Assembly (NCBI GenBank): GCA_029204225.1
Contig: MU831912.1
Coordinates: 33,113-97,112 of the forward strand
Direction: 5' to 3'
Source: Diphasiastrum complanatum
Lineage: Eukaryota > Streptophyta > Lycopodiopsida > Lycopodiales > Lycopodiaceae
DNA: 64,000 bases
In this document: piece after piece, positions 1 through 12,479 of the stretch
Layout: each line of letters starts with the position of its first letter
Position numbering within the stretch: the stretch's first letter is position 1
Notes under the pieces: model-generated
The model's input: the letters and a program-made list of their open reading frames with translations, nothing else
What the model was told of the DNA's origin: nothing
Database searches by the model: none
Position numbers and translations under genes: made by a program

Positions 1-125
1 CGGGAGTCCTCATATTTGTGAGTGATCATAGGGCATCTAAAAATAAAGTGCTCCTCAGACTCCACCTTGCCCAAGAGCATAACTGGCAAACCTGCTCCTC
101 TCTTGGAATACCATGGTCTCTAGAA
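1..125 (-). mobile_element. LINE 3'-region fragment (C-terminal zinc-motif part)
   Basis: The segment resembles, base for base over much of its length, the minus-strand stretch at about 46,680-46,740 in LINE A, which encodes the C-terminal C-x2-C...H-x4-C motif. Shared blocks include 'gctcctcagactccacc' and 'ggaataccatgg'. Similarity stops near base 125, so this is a 5'-truncated copy whose 3' end lies before the window. It lies upstream of the LON1 exons, probably in an intron or flank. Confidence 0.7.
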
Positions 126-348
126 GGTTTCACTAAGGGCATAAATAGGGTATCATTTAGACATTAGTAATTCATTGATTATTCAACCTATTGGTATAGC
201 TTGGGCTCTTCGTGGGAGAACCCTTTGTTATTGCTTTTAGTGTTTTAGCCATTGATTACATCAGAGATGCTCTTGGCCTTTCTTCGTGGGAGATTCTATT
301 ATAGTCATGTATGTCTCATTGATACAATACGCATAGACCGAGTCTATC

Positions 349-349
<1 letters not shown>

Positions 350-411
<62 letters not shown>

Positions 412-436
412 TATGTGTGTGCGCGCGCACGCGCAC
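350..436. repeat. (AT)n tract followed by GT/GC alternating dinucleotides
   Basis: About 50 bases of alternating TA run into ACAC/ATAT/GTGT and then GCGCGC. The whole stretch is alternating purine-pyrimidine, and its ACAC...GTGT part is an imperfect inverted repeat. It is a simple-sequence tract; the Tyr-Ile ORFs read across it are not genes. The bases from 437 to 828 show no recognisable exon. Confidence 0.9.
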
Positions 437-828
437 TTGTAACTGTCTTAAAAGAAAAGAAAAGAAACACTAAGGAGATTTTAAGCTGGTTTTCTTACAG
501 TTCTGATGCTGCATGTAAGTTTCATACTCACAAATTGAGTCAAACTGAGCTGATTTATATTGCAGTTGGAATTGATTCAAATTTTGATTGGATGAGTCAA
601 GTCGCACCACTGCAAATCGATTTGAAAAGCTCCTTGTAATATTTTCAACAAAATGTGGGGAAAAAGAAAATTTGGAATTTTCTTTTCTAAAATTTGTAAT
701 GTAAATTGGTTGACTCATTCTCATGATTTGAAGGGTTGGCATTTCAGATGCACAAACAGTTTGACTTGGAAGAGTTTGGCAAGAATCAGTGGTGGATAAT
801 CATGGTAGCTTTTTTGATTTGTTTGCAG

Positions 829-1329
829 GAATCTGTTTTGTCCCCAGAAGAGGTACACAAGTCAAAGATTGTCATTGATGAAACTAATCTTCATGAGTAT
901 GTTGGCAACCCCATTTTTCAGAACGATCGCATTTATGATGAGACCCCTATAGGAGTTGTGATGGGTCTAGCTTGGACTGCTATGGGTGGTTCCACTTTGT
1001 ATATAGAGACAAGTCTTATTGAGCAAGGTGAAGGAAAGGGTGCACTTCAGTTGACGGGACAGCTTGGCGACGTCATGAAGGAAAGTGCCACAATTGCACA
1101 TACACTCGCTCGAGCCATACTTCGTGAGAAGGATCCCAATAATACGTTCTTCTTCAACTCAAGACTACACCTGCATGTTCCTGCAGGTGCTACTCCAAAA
1201 GATGGGCCTAGTGCAGGTTGCACAATGATCACTTCTTTGCTGTCTTTGGCTATGAACAAGCCTGTAAAAAAAGATGTTGCAATGACTGGGGAGGTGACTC
1301 TAACTGGACGTATTCTCCCAATTGGCGGG
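829..1329 (+). CDS. LON1: LON1-type mitochondrial Lon protease, penultimate exon (proteolytic domain)
   Basis: ATP-dependent Ser-Lys protease; plant LON1 acts in the mitochondrial matrix on damaged or unassembled proteins. The exon follows an acceptor (ttgtttgcag) and encodes the start of the proteolytic domain. It contains the family motifs [41 protein letters not shown] and [14 protein letters not shown]. The catalytic Ser is the S of PKDGPSAG (codon 1210-1212). It ends in frame at a GT donor (1330). The preceding ATPase exons are not in the window. The reading frame is uninterrupted. The match is to the plant mitochondrial type rather than the peroxisomal LON2 type, judged from memory of the family. 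Confidence 0.93.
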
Positions 1330-1470
1330 GTAAATTGGTCTGACCCTTCTTTGATAAATGAATTTGTTTACATCATAGAATGTGGGCTGCAGAATAATTG
1401 GGGTTGGATTATCAGTTTTACTATAGATGAATGTGTTGTGATGGCCTTTTTGTGCTGGTAAATTGATCAG

Positions 1471-1683
1471 GTGAAAGAGAAGACAGTTGCTTCAAGGAGA
1501 AGTGGAGTGAAAGTTATCATCTTTCCAATCGCTAACAAGCGTGATTTTGATGAACTTTTACCTCATGTGAAAGAGAACCTTGACGTGCACTTTGTAGAAA
1601 CATATGAGGAGATATTTCAACTCGCTTTTGACCAGCATCAAGGAGCATCAATTGCGAATGATAGTTTGGAATCAAACACTTGA
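1471..1683 (+). CDS. LON1: LON1-type Lon protease, last exon
   Basis: The exon joins in phase to the previous one across a 141-base GT-AG intron (1330-1470), giving PIGG|VKEKT. The first Lys (codon 1474-1476) is the expected catalytic Lys of the Ser-Lys dyad. The rest, with IIFP, DFDELLPHVK and VHFVETYEEIFQLAF, is the conserved Lon C-terminus, followed by about 17 extra residues and a TGA at 1681. The gene end looks intact, so this is probably a functional gene. Confidence 0.93.
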   Translation: MKEKTVASRRSGVKVIIFPIANKRDFDELLPHVKENLDVHFVETYEEIFQLAFDQHQGASIANDSLESNT

Positions 1684-4600
1684 GCCCTTTAATATGAGCG
1701 GCTTTTTTTGTTCTTAAAGCATAATATCTTACTCACTCCAATTCTACCTGGCACTGTTTTACTATGAAAATAGATTTTCAAAAGCAGGCATTCATGAAAT
1801 TCTTGCTTGCCCTAAAACTAGTACAAATACAGGGTCCCAAAGTTCATTCTTTAGCCTTGCATATGCATTCATTCACACCATTGTTGTCATGACGGATTAG
1901 AGTTATTTAGTACCTGAGAGAACAATTTTTTTGGCAACACTGGTGCTGGTAGCTACGCAAGTACCCATGCATTTCAAAAGAAGTCAAGATGTTGCCTTCA
2001 TTCTTTGGCACAGTCATATCATGTTTATGACCCGCTGTATCTCTGATTGCTGGTGTTTGTAAATCTGTATGTAAATCGTTCTGCAGTTCCGAGATACAAT
2101 TTTATTCGTGCCCGTGATCACATATGAAATTCAGTATTGCACTTTAAGGCTTGTGAAACTGGCAGTCATTCAAAAAATCCTTGAATCTTTTATCCAGCAT
2201 GGGATTGGTTATATATTGCATCGGCAGATGCAGGATATTCTTAACAATGTCCACATTTCTTGCTAATGAATTTTTAATTTCAAAAACAGGTTTCTCTTAG
2301 CTCTTAGATTTGAAATGATGCTTCAGACTCTTTAGTTTTTGGCATTAATTTGTTATCATCGTCAGAGCGTATAGCATGGAGGATGAAGATAAATGTTTTA
2401 GAAATGTGAGGGCTGCTGCTCAAATGCAATATTTTCTTCACTTGTTGGGAATCGGGAACTTGAACGTGATGACGAGCAAGAGTGACAGGAGAGGACAATG
2501 GACTTAAGAAGTGTACAAAGTGAGCGAAATAGGAGAATAGGCAGTGGAGACAAATGCATTCAAGATGACAAGATCTCGTATTGGAGGAGAGACTAGATAG
2601 AAAAAGAACCTGAAAATTAATCTAGAAAGAAAGAGGTTGATAATGTAGATGTGAGAGTTGATGGCGTTAAAGCTGATCGAGAGTTGCAGTCTGGTTGCCG
2701 GAGGAGAATCATAGCTCCTACGTGATCCCCTCCTTTTGAAAAAAACATTCAAGCTACGATCTGAAAGCTGGTATAGAGATCTCGTCAATTACCAATGAGT
2801 CGGAAACAAGCCAGCCAATAATGCTTATCTAGATTCCTTTTCTAAACAAATATGTAATTTTTGAAACCTTGAAGCCATCACTGAGCCTGTCATACACGCT
2901 ACTGCCCAGCTACTGAATAACTTCCTGATGGTTGGCAACCTCAGGAAATACGCTCCCGTGACGGGCAACTATGCTTGTAACCTCACAGAATTTTCAGCAT
3001 CATTGCCATGCCTTGAAGCTTGATTGAAACCCATCCAAGAGCATGAATTGCAACCATATGGCCACTCTGCATCAAAGTGTGCCTACATTATCTTACAAAT
3101 TGAAGATCCACTCTGGGACAACACTAAATGCAACTGAGTCCAAACTTGAATCTGAGTGTAAACCAAATAAATGTGCACCCAAATAAAATCAGGTGAAGTG
3201 CCGAATGATGAAGAATCGTGCTGCTACTGCAATGACTAAACTATCATAATCATGAGGAGCATGAACTACCAATGCCATCCAAAACTAATTTGCAGAAGAT
3301 GATATCAAATTTCCAGGCCTCTTCACAGCGTTTGTATTATGTCAAGTTTGCGCTTTAGCTGAACCTGTGGTTGTCATAACTAAACCAAACAGGAACATGG
3401 AGAGGAGCGGATTATTTTGTCCCTCAAATTTCTTGTGTGTCGGTGGTCAAGTTTACTAAATGTACTATGTAGAACCAACATCAAACAAAAGAAGTTTTGA
3501 AAAGTTTTGAAAATCATTCGCATGCATAATGGCAACAACATGATTAGCCCATTGGTGTTGTCCTATTAATTATTCCCTTTTCATATCTTTTTATAGCAAG
3601 AAAAATTACAGCTGGTATATATTCTTTTGCTTGCCAAAACTTGATGATTAGCTCCACCTTGGCACATCCACCTTTCAACAGAGCAGACAAAACAATAAAA
3701 AAGTGTCCCATCCATTTTTACAAAAAAGTACAAAATGGAGATTTGAATTGCATCTAATAATTTGTGTTTGTGAGATTGCTGTTTCTTTTTCAATAATAAT
3801 AAGAATTCATGGAAGAGTCTATGTTCAGAGTATTCACCCTTTTGAATGTTTAAAATTTGCATAATTATACGATATTTTTCAGCAAGAATTTGCAGTTACC
3901 AACAACAATATTCAATTAATACATCTGCATGGTATCTCCTTGTTGATGCCACGAATTGGAGTTACACTTACAACCTTAAGAAGAGGAGAAATGTTGTGCG
4001 AAACACTAAAGAGCCCATATCCATAAGATGTTCATTAACAACCTCTCTTTCAGAGCTCTTTTCACACAATGTTGCACCTTTTCTCACATTTGTTCAATTA
4101 CTCCATTGGAAAGCAGAACACTCATTCTATTCCTTTGTTGGCTCCCAATCTGTACATGAGACTTCTATTTTTTATGCTTGATTATAGCTTTCATATCTAT
4201 AACTAGTCATATTTCTCCTTGTTTGGCATATGATCCATAGTTGATGAGCAAAATTGCTAGCATAAGTGCTAAGACAAGGAGTGAATTTGAGTCCCCCATT
4301 TGTACCTATGAATGCAAGGGGTTGATTACATACAGCATAACCACTTGGTAGTGCTAACATATGAACATCTTCTCAAAGGCAACAATGATCATCCTTGACT
4401 CGAAAGCTATGTTGTCGAAGAAATGATCATATTGTGCACTTTCCAAATATTGCAGTATGTGTTTCCACTTTGTAGGGATTGCCAATATAGAAAACTTCTA
4501 TCTAGAATGCCTACTCGTAAAGTTGAAACCTGACACAAATTTGAATCCAACTAATCCTTTGAATCACCTATTTGTGGCAAGGATGCCTAAGGTAATCTAC

Positions 4601-6084
4601 GATGTCCTTAGACATTCAAACAAGGGTTTGGGTTTAAGCAAAGTGGAAGACAATAAAGAATCTTGCATGTTGATTATCAATAGATTCAAATTCTAGTTGT
4701 TGGAAAGGATCATCGTAAGTGATGGACAGATGGGATGGGAACAAACAAGTGAGATGTGAGAATGAGGTGAATACACTAGTCCAAAATTGAAGTCTAGACC
4801 ATTTCTAATTCAGTCTTTCATAGGGACAACAATGATTGTAACATAATTTTTCCTTTACTATCTATAAAAAAAAGGGTTGTTTTTTCCTTTTGTTGACTTG
4901 TTGCAAAATCACATCAAGATATCAATGGTGGATGTAGTACTTGAGAGCATTTTGCCTTGTGGAAAAAATTGAAGATTTGGACATGAAAATAGGACTATAC
5001 AAAATAAGAGTGTTGAGGAAATCCATGAGATTAATGTGACATGGAAAATCGGCGCCTCACATCTTACATAGCAAGTATAAACAATTTTATAGGTAATTTG
5101 ATGTTGGGGACTAGGAGTGGACTAGGAGTGAACATTAGTTTACCGACAATGTATCAACCTTATAAATTGAAGAACACTGCCATTAAATCTTTTAAAATTG
5201 AATTGGTTGATCTCAACATGGCAAAATTTTGCATGTCAAAATTGTTGGCATTCATTATGGATTTTTTTGAGACACATAGTGGTAGAAAGTTTTTTGTTAT
5301 GTGGACCATTTGCTGGTATAAAAAATGTCTTAGACCCACTCTTAAACAAAAAATCTCCTCCACATACTTTTGTTTCACTTCAAGCTTCAACACATGCAAA
5401 ATTTTATAATAGATTCAATATGAAATCGTATAGGAGATTCTCAAAATCAACTTTGGAGATTATTTGCATATATAAAAATTTCGAGTGCCAAAATTCTTGA
5501 GATAATGATTGGAAATCATTTTCGTAAATTGAAATTTTAGAATGCCAATCTCTTGGTTCAATATCCACATCACCATTTATTTCACTAGATTTGTCATTTT
5601 GTTCATGCGTTGACCTGTTTTTTGAATTCAATGTGCAAAGAAGTAGCTCTTGATTGTTGGATATGAGTTGTGCCTATTTTTTATTTGGCTAATGGCATCA
5701 TTTATAGTCCCCACCTATCTAGAAAATCATTTACCTTCAAGATTTTGTAATGATTGTATTATTTGACTTGCCATTGTCCATGGATTTTACCACCAAAATA
5801 TTTGGATAAATCTTCACAAACTTCTCCCTATTTTACAAGAGTATATTATCACATGCTAGAAACATGCATCTTATACACAACATAACCATAATACATAAAG
5901 TATTTGATAGGAAGTTGCATCATGTATGTTACGATACACTATAGAGATGACATAAGATTATAATGTGATTGCATGTTAGAGCTAATACCCCTCAATATAC
6001 AATAAACATAGATCATCAAAATGAGGAGGAAATCTTGTATCTTGGCTATCCAAGAAACAAGACACTATATCACTTTGATCTTGT
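1684..6084. other. LON1 3' flank and intergenic sequence, nothing recognised
   Basis: AT-rich sequence without a convincing exon, repeat or RNA gene. The short open frames here (up to about 120 codons, for example around 5,041-5,409) overlap on both strands and show no family motif. The LON1 3' UTR should occupy the first few hundred bases, but I cannot place its end. Confidence 0.5.
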
Positions 6085-6405
6085 GAGACCGAGTACAATG
6101 CCCTTACAACTACCACCAAAGAGGTTCTATGGATCAAGAGATTGCTTTTGGGACTCAAGTGCATCAAAGAAGAAGATGTACCTATCATCAAGTCTGATAA
6201 CATCTCGACTCAAGCCCTTGCGAACAATCCTATCTTCCATGCAAGGAGCAAACATATTGAAGTTGCACATCATTTCGTAAGGGAAAAGGTGATTGGAAGA
6301 GAGATCAACTTGGACCATATTGGATTTTCATCATGTATTTCCGATCTCCTCACCAAACCATTGCTCAAGAGTGCCTTCATCAAGTTTAGATCTAATCTTG
6401 GATGA
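6085..6405 (+). pseudogene. Ty1/copia RNase H, 3' end of pol (5'-truncated)
   Basis: The translation starts abruptly at the family block ETEYNAL and continues through KEVLWIKRLLL, IKSDNISTQALANNP, HARSKHIEVAHHFVREKV and DLLTKP, which is the standard C-terminal RNase H region of copia polyproteins. It ends in TGA. It is followed 40 bases on by a purine-rich PPT (aaggaggag) and an LTR. Everything upstream of RNase H is missing, so it is a relic. Its PPT and LTR start closely resemble those of the complete element at 16,480-21,711. Confidence 0.88.
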
Positions 6406-6451
6406 TTCCAAGATCTATGTTAAGTTAGATAGATATCTTTTAAGGAGGAGT

Positions 6452-7131
6452 GTGAAAAATAGTAAAAGTTATCTATCTTGAGTTTGGGGGGGTACTTTGA
6501 CTCTTCTACCCCATGCACACATGTTAGTAGAGGATTAGGCCAATTTTAGCTAATGATGTAGCTCAAGGTAGTGTAGGCTCTTTACACATGGCTTGATGGT
6601 AGAGGGATAGTTACACTTTGTTATGTGTTGCCATGAAGTCATGTGACCAATGAGTAAGATCCACGAAATTGGTCCAATCATATTCAAGGGTCCTTATGTC
6701 ACTAGACCAATCAAATTAGAAGGAGATTTGTAAAAGGTTCAATCAAATTTCATGTGGACTACACCTCTTGTGGCTCGAGCTAGTACTTGAGAGAGATTGA
6801 GAGTGATTCCATACTTAGTTTTTTTTGGAGAGATTTGGAGATTCTACATAGAGATTTTGTGACACTCTCTCTCTACCCAAGGAGCCATACTTGTATTTTC
6901 TCTCTACCCAAGAGAAAGCCATAATTTTACTTAGTTTTTTTCATCTCAAGTTGCCTTCACATGTGTATGATATGTGGTGAATATTTCATGCATGTAATTA
7001 GTGCTCTTGCCTTTGAATTGCCAAGCTAGAATCAATCTACCTTTTTGGTGCTCAATCTATGTGCAATCACTCATACTTTAGGAGATCATTCACATTGTTT
7101 GGGATGTCCCCACACGTGTCAAAAGTACACA
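6452..7131 (+). repeat. 3' LTR of the truncated copia element
   Basis: It begins TGTGAAAAATAG directly after the PPT at 6,443-6,451. It shares landmarks with the LTRs at 16,480 and 20,889: ctctctctac blocks, 'agtgctcttgcct', and 'ggagatcattcaca' followed by 'ccccacacgtgt'. The right edge (near 'gtacaca') is estimated, since the end matches less well than the start. Confidence 0.7.
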
Positions 7132-7569
7132 GATACCACCATTTTGGAGAGATGGTGGTGTTATCTCCCATCTACATTAGATGGCTGCTGCACCACCACT
7201 ACATTGCAAAATACACTCATCCCTCATCTTTAGGAGTGCCTTGAGTGAATATTGAAGAGGGCTTCCATGCTTCCATAATTGGTGGGTCAGGTGTCACCCT
7301 AGAGGTCAGATGTCATCCTAGGTCACCCTAGGTTAATCCCTAGGTGCCTTTTAGCTTCGTAGTTCCCCCTATGGCCTCTTTAGAATATTCATTTTTTACA
7401 AATTGAGTTCCACAATCCGGCTGAGGTGACAACCTTGAAACAAAAACTGAGTTTTTCATTTTACAACAAAAATTGAGCACATGGTGTGAAAAAATGGCAA
7501 AATCTAGCTTTGTTATTTTACAATTGTTGTTTATGAGAAAATCTCACACATGTGGAACCTGTTCCCACG

Positions 7570-8300
7570 TGTGAAAAATAGTCAAAAATAACTTAGTCAT
7601 GTTGAGTTAGGGGTACTTGAGGTTTTAGAGACATCTATCCATGTGTAAGTAGGTGATTTGGCCATTTTTGGCATTAGAGGCAAAATAGGCAAGTACACAT
7701 ATCAAGTGACGATTTGGCCAAAAGTAGAAAGTGATGTACCTCAAGTTAGGCTAGGATACTTACATTTTTCAAGTTCAGATTTGGTTTGTGACTCATCTCC
7801 ATGTGATGGCATGAGAGCTAGTGACCATCACAAAGCTAGAATCTATCAAAATGGTCCAATCAAGATTGAGGGCTCATATGTCACTCAACCAATAGGATTT
7901 AGAGGAAAAGAAGGGGTCCAATCATGTTTCACTCCCCTTTACATTAGATTACTACTTATATGTGGTTTACATCCATTCTATGTAAGTTTTATGGAGTTAT
8001 GAGGTTTCTACACATTTTGAGTCAAAATTGGTTTCTCTCTCTACTCGAGTTCTTGATAGTAGATTCTCTCTCTACCTAGAGGAGGGCATTTTCATACTTA
8101 GTTTTTTCATATTCAAGTCTCCACACGTGTGAGTGTACTTGTATGATTGATTTATGCATGATTTTTAGTGCTCTTGCCTTAGATTGATGGAATAGATCTT
8201 GGTTTTCAATCTATGTATGATCTATGTGCAATAACCACATCTTAGGAGATCACCTCCCCAATCACACTTTTGGGCTGTCCCACACATGTGAAATTCAAGT
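7570..8300 (+). repeat. Diverged solo-LTR-like copy of the same copia family
   Basis: It starts TGTGAAAAATAGTC and runs through the same ordered landmarks as the LTR at 6,452: 'tggtccaatcaa', 'tctctctctac', 'cttagtttttt', 'agtgctcttgcct' and a closing 'cccacacatgtgaa'. No PBS or coding sequence follows, so it looks like a solo LTR or LTR fragment. The right edge is approximate. The bases between this and the previous LTR (7,132-7,569) hold nothing recognised. Confidence 0.65.
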
Positions 8301-9189
8301 AATGGCATATAACGACTCCTCAGCCAAAGATCGTCAAAAAAATTTATGGGCCACTTCTAAGGCCTGTTTGCAAATTTGACTCTAGCCCTTTTTTGGGCAG
8401 GCTGAGACCCCTAAATATAGGCATTTTACATCTTTTTTTTTGAAATTTCTTAGCTTTACATGCCATATTTTTGTGATCTCGAAGAATCCAAGCTGAGACA
8501 TTGGCAAATATAGCAAACATTCATATCTTGAGTATGAATGACAATTTAAAGTCATTGCATGAAATAAATATGAAATTGGAGCAGGAGATAAACGGTTTGA
8601 AAACAGAACTTGCCAAATCTGTCGCAAAAATTGAAGAATTGCAATCTTTAATCAGTATATTTCAGAGGACAATATATGGCTTACAATGAAAGTGTAGAGT
8701 CTCAATGGATCAGCAAGCACAAAATAAAAACACCAAGAGACACAAACTAGAAGCTTTGGCACCAGGTGGTGGTGCCAGTGAAATATGTATGAGGGACACA
8801 AAAGAGTTCTTGCAAAAGATGGTTGGAAAAGATTTTATTGCCGGAAAATATATGATTTTTATTGCAAAAAATTAACTAACATTAAGTGTAAGTGAAGGAG
8901 GTGGACATGCATTCATTTATTTATCTTCCATGTCGTCTAAGTCAACCCATGCATACAATAAACAACACTTGCATATTAAGAGGTGCCACTTTTCACCTAC
9001 AAATAAATCACCAGCAATTCTACCACATTAAAAGGAGGGACATGTCAAGAAGGGTGCCCATTATCTCCACTTCCATTGAAAATAGTAAGATTAGCTTTTA
9101 TCAAAAAACTAGAAAAGACTTGAGGTAGGACTTCTTATGCCACTCATAGTGTAAATGATTTAAAAACATTCTACAAATACTATAACAGT
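8301..9189. other. Gap with a short coiled-coil ORF (8,501-8,689)
   Basis: Mostly unassigned sequence. A 62-codon + strand ORF reads as a heptad-like coiled coil (LKSLHEINMKLEQEINGLK). It has no recognised family and may be a retroelement gag remnant. The last part could belong to the copia Y LTR, but I cannot define its ends. Confidence 0.35.
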
Positions 9190-10437
9190 CCCCCTTGAGG
9201 AAAACCTTTGTCCTTGGGCTTGTGTACACCCTCTTGATCCCATTTGCATCACAAAATGCTTTGAACTTGGTAGAAATGTACTCACCACCATTGTCACTCC
9301 TCAAGCACTTGATCTTTGTAGAAAATTGGACCTCCCTTGCAATCTTGAACTTGACAAAGACATCAAACACCTCATCTTTGGTCTTTAGTAGATATACTCA
9401 ACAAAATCTACCAAAATCATCAATAAAAATCACATACATCTTAGCACCTCCATTGCTAATTGTAGTAACACCATAAATATCCGAATGCACAAGTTGAAAA
9501 TGATTACTTGACCTTGATGTAGATCTCTTGTAAGGTAACCTATGTGACTTTGATAAAGCACATTGCTCAAACACGATTCAAGCTTGTTAAAGAGTTGGGA
9601 GACCAAAAACAACTTGCCTCTTTGCCATCACCTCCAATGACTTGTAGTTGAGATGCCCCAATCTCTTGTGCCATACCTCTTGCATTGACAATTGCTCCTT
9701 TGCCATACATCCAACTTGGTTAGCAACAACACAAGCATCAATTTTGAACAACTTACCTTGCCTCTTTCCTTTTGCAATCAATTCATCATCCTCCTTGATC
9801 AAACAAACATCACCATCAAAATCCACTTTCAATCCGTTGTCAAAAGCATTTGACTCACACTAAGAGGAGTGAAAATGCTCACAATGACTGGTCATATGTT
9901 GAGTATCTCCAGAATCCAAAAACCAAGAATTGTAGAAAAGTGCCTTTTGGTCTTTGACAATAAACACTCATGCGTCCATGTCGAGTTTGGGAGATGTTGT
10001 GACTACATTCACCTGTTGATCTAGTTGTTTGCTGGAATTCTTCGCTTTTAATACCATGCAATCCTAGATCTCATGATTAGTGCATTTGCAGTACTTATAG
10101 AACATCTTCTTCTTCGATTGTAGATTTGATAATTGCTATTGACTTTGCGTCAGCTCCTGATTTGATGTAGACTGCTTAGAGCTTTTCTTCTTCTGTCGCT
10201 TTGAGCCTTTGTTGACATGTAGAGCATGAAATGATGAAGTCTATGACATGTCTTGACTTCTTCGATTGTCTTCTTGCAGCAACATAGTGATAACTCTAGT
10301 AAGAGTTGAATCTGAGTGTGTCGATATGATCACCATCTAGTTCTTGTATGTAGAGGGCAAGCTTGAAAGCAATGTCATGATTGCGTCTTGATCATCGATG
10401 ATCGATCTAACAGTGGCCATTGGTTGCTTCATAACTT
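9190..10437 (-). pseudogene. Copia Y: gag-protease-integrase fragment
   Basis: Read on the minus strand from 10,437 down. Gag block MTLLSSLPSTYKNW is followed by a zinc knuckle C-x2-C-x4-H-x4-C (CKYCKCTNHEI, with a stop inside), a degraded protease site (DSGDTQHM), and a pre-integrase block (EVWHKRLGHLNYKSL at 9,587-9,832). Last comes integrase (KCLRSDNGGEYISTKF, 9,101-9,370), which ends after VYTSPRT. Several stops and frameshifts show it is dead. RT and RNase H are absent. Its upstream end is fused to the RT of a different copia copy near 10,437. Confidence 0.8.
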
Positions 10438-10945
10438 CATAGATGTATCCTTCAGGTTGTAGCATATAGATGTCTTCTTCAATGACTCCATTCAGATAAC
10501 CTGTCTGTACATCGAGTTTATGTATTTCAAGGTCGGTTGCTACAGCATACGATAGGAGAGCTCAGATTGATGAATGCTTGACTACTGGACTAAAAGTCTT
10601 GTCGTAGTCAATGTTAGGGATCTGAACAAATCCTCGTGCTACTAGTCTTGCCTTCCTTCAATCAATCACTCCATTGGCATTGTATTTGATCTTAAATACC
10701 CATTTGAAATTGATGAGATTGTATCCAACGGGAGCTTCAACTAGTGACCATGTCTGGTTCTTGATCAGAGAGGAATACTCTTTATCCATTGCTTCTCTCC
10801 AGAGATCGGAGTCTGGTTGGCTAAGTGCCTCATCAACTGATGCAGATTCCTGCACTAAAAGACAGGCAAACTCAAGAGTAAACCTTGTGGGTTGTGTGCG
10901 CACTCGGTTTGATCTTCTTGGAGGAAGTATCGGCTGATGATTCAA
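10438..10945 (-). pseudogene. Copia X: N-terminal reverse transcriptase
   Basis: Minus-strand translation gives the linker RRSNRVRTQPTRF, then ALSQPDSDLWREAMDKEYSSL, NQTWSLVEAPVG and FKWVFKIKYNANG. In the next frame, below 10,657, it gives RLKARLVARGF, DYDKTFSPVVK, EIHKLDVQTGYLNG and YMLQPEGYI. These are the standard copia RT blocks up to just before KALYGLKQ. At QPEGYI the reading turns into gag sequence of copia Y, so the YxDD half of RT is missing. It continues the copia X integrase upstream. Confidence 0.82.
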
Positions 10946-11122
10946 TCCTTGGATTTGTCGTTGCTATATAGCAGCAACATTTTTGTCTGACTCGTTGTCG
11001 GGTAGTTGGTCAACTATCTACATGCTAGAGGTAGGTATTGAAGGTCCACTTGGAATTTTGTCCTTGCCTTTGAGGTTGATGAACTGATCCTTGATAAAGA
11101 TTATATCGCTGCTGAACAAAGT

Positions 11123-11776
11123 CTACAAGGTATCAGGGTCATACAGCTTGTAGGTGTTGTCAGATGAAGTGTATCCAATAAAGATTGTCTTGAGATCTTG
11201 GAAGTTAAATTTCTTCCTTGTCTCCTTCCGGATTCGCACGTAGGCGATGCATCCGAATACTCGAAGGTTCTTCAATAAAGGCTTTGAGCCTGTCCACACC
11301 TCATGGGGTATTTTGCCTGAGAGAGTCGTGGTCGAACATTTGTTCTGGATGTAAGCTGCAATGGAGACAGCTTCAGCCCATAAGCTCTTTGGCAAAGATG
11401 AGTGTGCTAGCATACATTTAGCTGACTCGACCAGGGTACGATTCTTCATCTCGGCTAAGCCATTAGACTGAGGCGAATAAGGAGTGATAAACTGTTGTTC
11501 AATGCCTTGGCTCTGAACTTAGTAGAGATGTATTCTCCACCATTATCTGACATCAAGGATTTGATTGTCTTACCAATCTCTTTCTCTGCACGCTCCTTGA
11601 AGATTTTGAAGCAATTGAATGCTTCTGATTTTTTTCTTAATAAAATAAACCATAATCCTTCTGAAAAATTCATCAATAAAAGTTATAAAATACTTTGCAT
11701 CCTTTTGTGAAGGATTCTGCATTGGGCCATAGATATCTATATATACAACATCTAATAATCCTCTAGGCAATATGTT
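11123..11776 (-). pseudogene. Copia X: integrase (broken into several frames)
   Basis: Minus-strand pieces in order: LLDVVYIDIYGPMQNPS with FITFIDEF (11,570-11,770), SLMSDNGGEYISTKFRA (11,455-11,676), then KNRTLVESAKCMLAHSSLPKSLWAEAV and KIPHEVWTGSKP (11,123-11,449). This is a copia integrase core plus C-terminal GKTPYE-like region. At least two frameshifts separate the parts. The interval 10,946-11,122 is the variable linker between integrase and RT. Confidence 0.82.
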
Positions 11777-12440
11777 GATGGCTTAATCTAAAAGGTTGCA
11801 TGGTCTGTTTACTGACTAGACAGTCTTGAAAAATAGGTAAATCAACTTTCTTGTCATGATAGTCGAGATCAAGAACAATAGATTGCTTAGACATGTGTTG
11901 TACAGAAGCATGATTCAAATGGCCAAGTCTATAATGCCAAAGTAAACTTTTATTTATCTGAACAGAAGTATTAAGTGCCTGACTAGAGGCAGAAAAGCAA
12001 TGAGTTAATCTATACAAGTATCCATGCCTCTTTCTGAGTTCTAGGATCTTGTTTGTCCTATCGACTACTTTACACTGACCAAATTCAAATTCTACTTTAT
12101 GTCCTAGATCTGTAATCATGCTGACAGAGAGCATATTTGTTGACAGATTTGGTACATGAAGGACATTCAAAAGTAGTTTACATTGATCATTGGCAAAGTT
12201 TAATCTCACTGTACCTTCACCTTTGATAGCTTGAATGTTATTATCACCAAGGTGAACATATTGTTTGGTACTGTAAGGTGTATAGGACTCGATACAGCCG
12301 ATATGGCTGGTCATATGCTGTGTGGCACCGGAATCAAGAAACCAGAAGTTGTCATTGGATCCTTCTTGATGGCTTGTTATGAAGGCGTCATGATCCGATT
12401 CTTGAATAGGCTGTGGAGCTTCTGCAGCTGCATTTGCCAC
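11763..12440 (-). pseudogene. Copia X: protease and pre-integrase domain
   Basis: A 225-residue open frame. Near residue 33 is the aspartic-protease site FLDSGATQHM, followed by VLHVPNLSTNMLSVSMI and the pre-integrase zinc region LLWHYRLGHLNHASVQHMSK. This is the standard order in copia polyproteins. It runs into integrase after a frameshift near 11,765. The zinc knuckle just upstream (12,450-12,540) has lost two cysteines. Confidence 0.88.
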
Positions 12441-12479
12441 TTGATTTGACTGCTCTTTGCTGTTATTCTTTGCAGTATA

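Noticed and set aside
252-470. Open frames rich in Tyr-Ile
   Set aside because: They are translations of the (AT)n tract on both strands, not genes.
5041-5631. Overlapping ORFs of 75-122 codons on both strands
   Set aside because: No motif, competing frames on both strands, AT-rich sequence; chance open frames.
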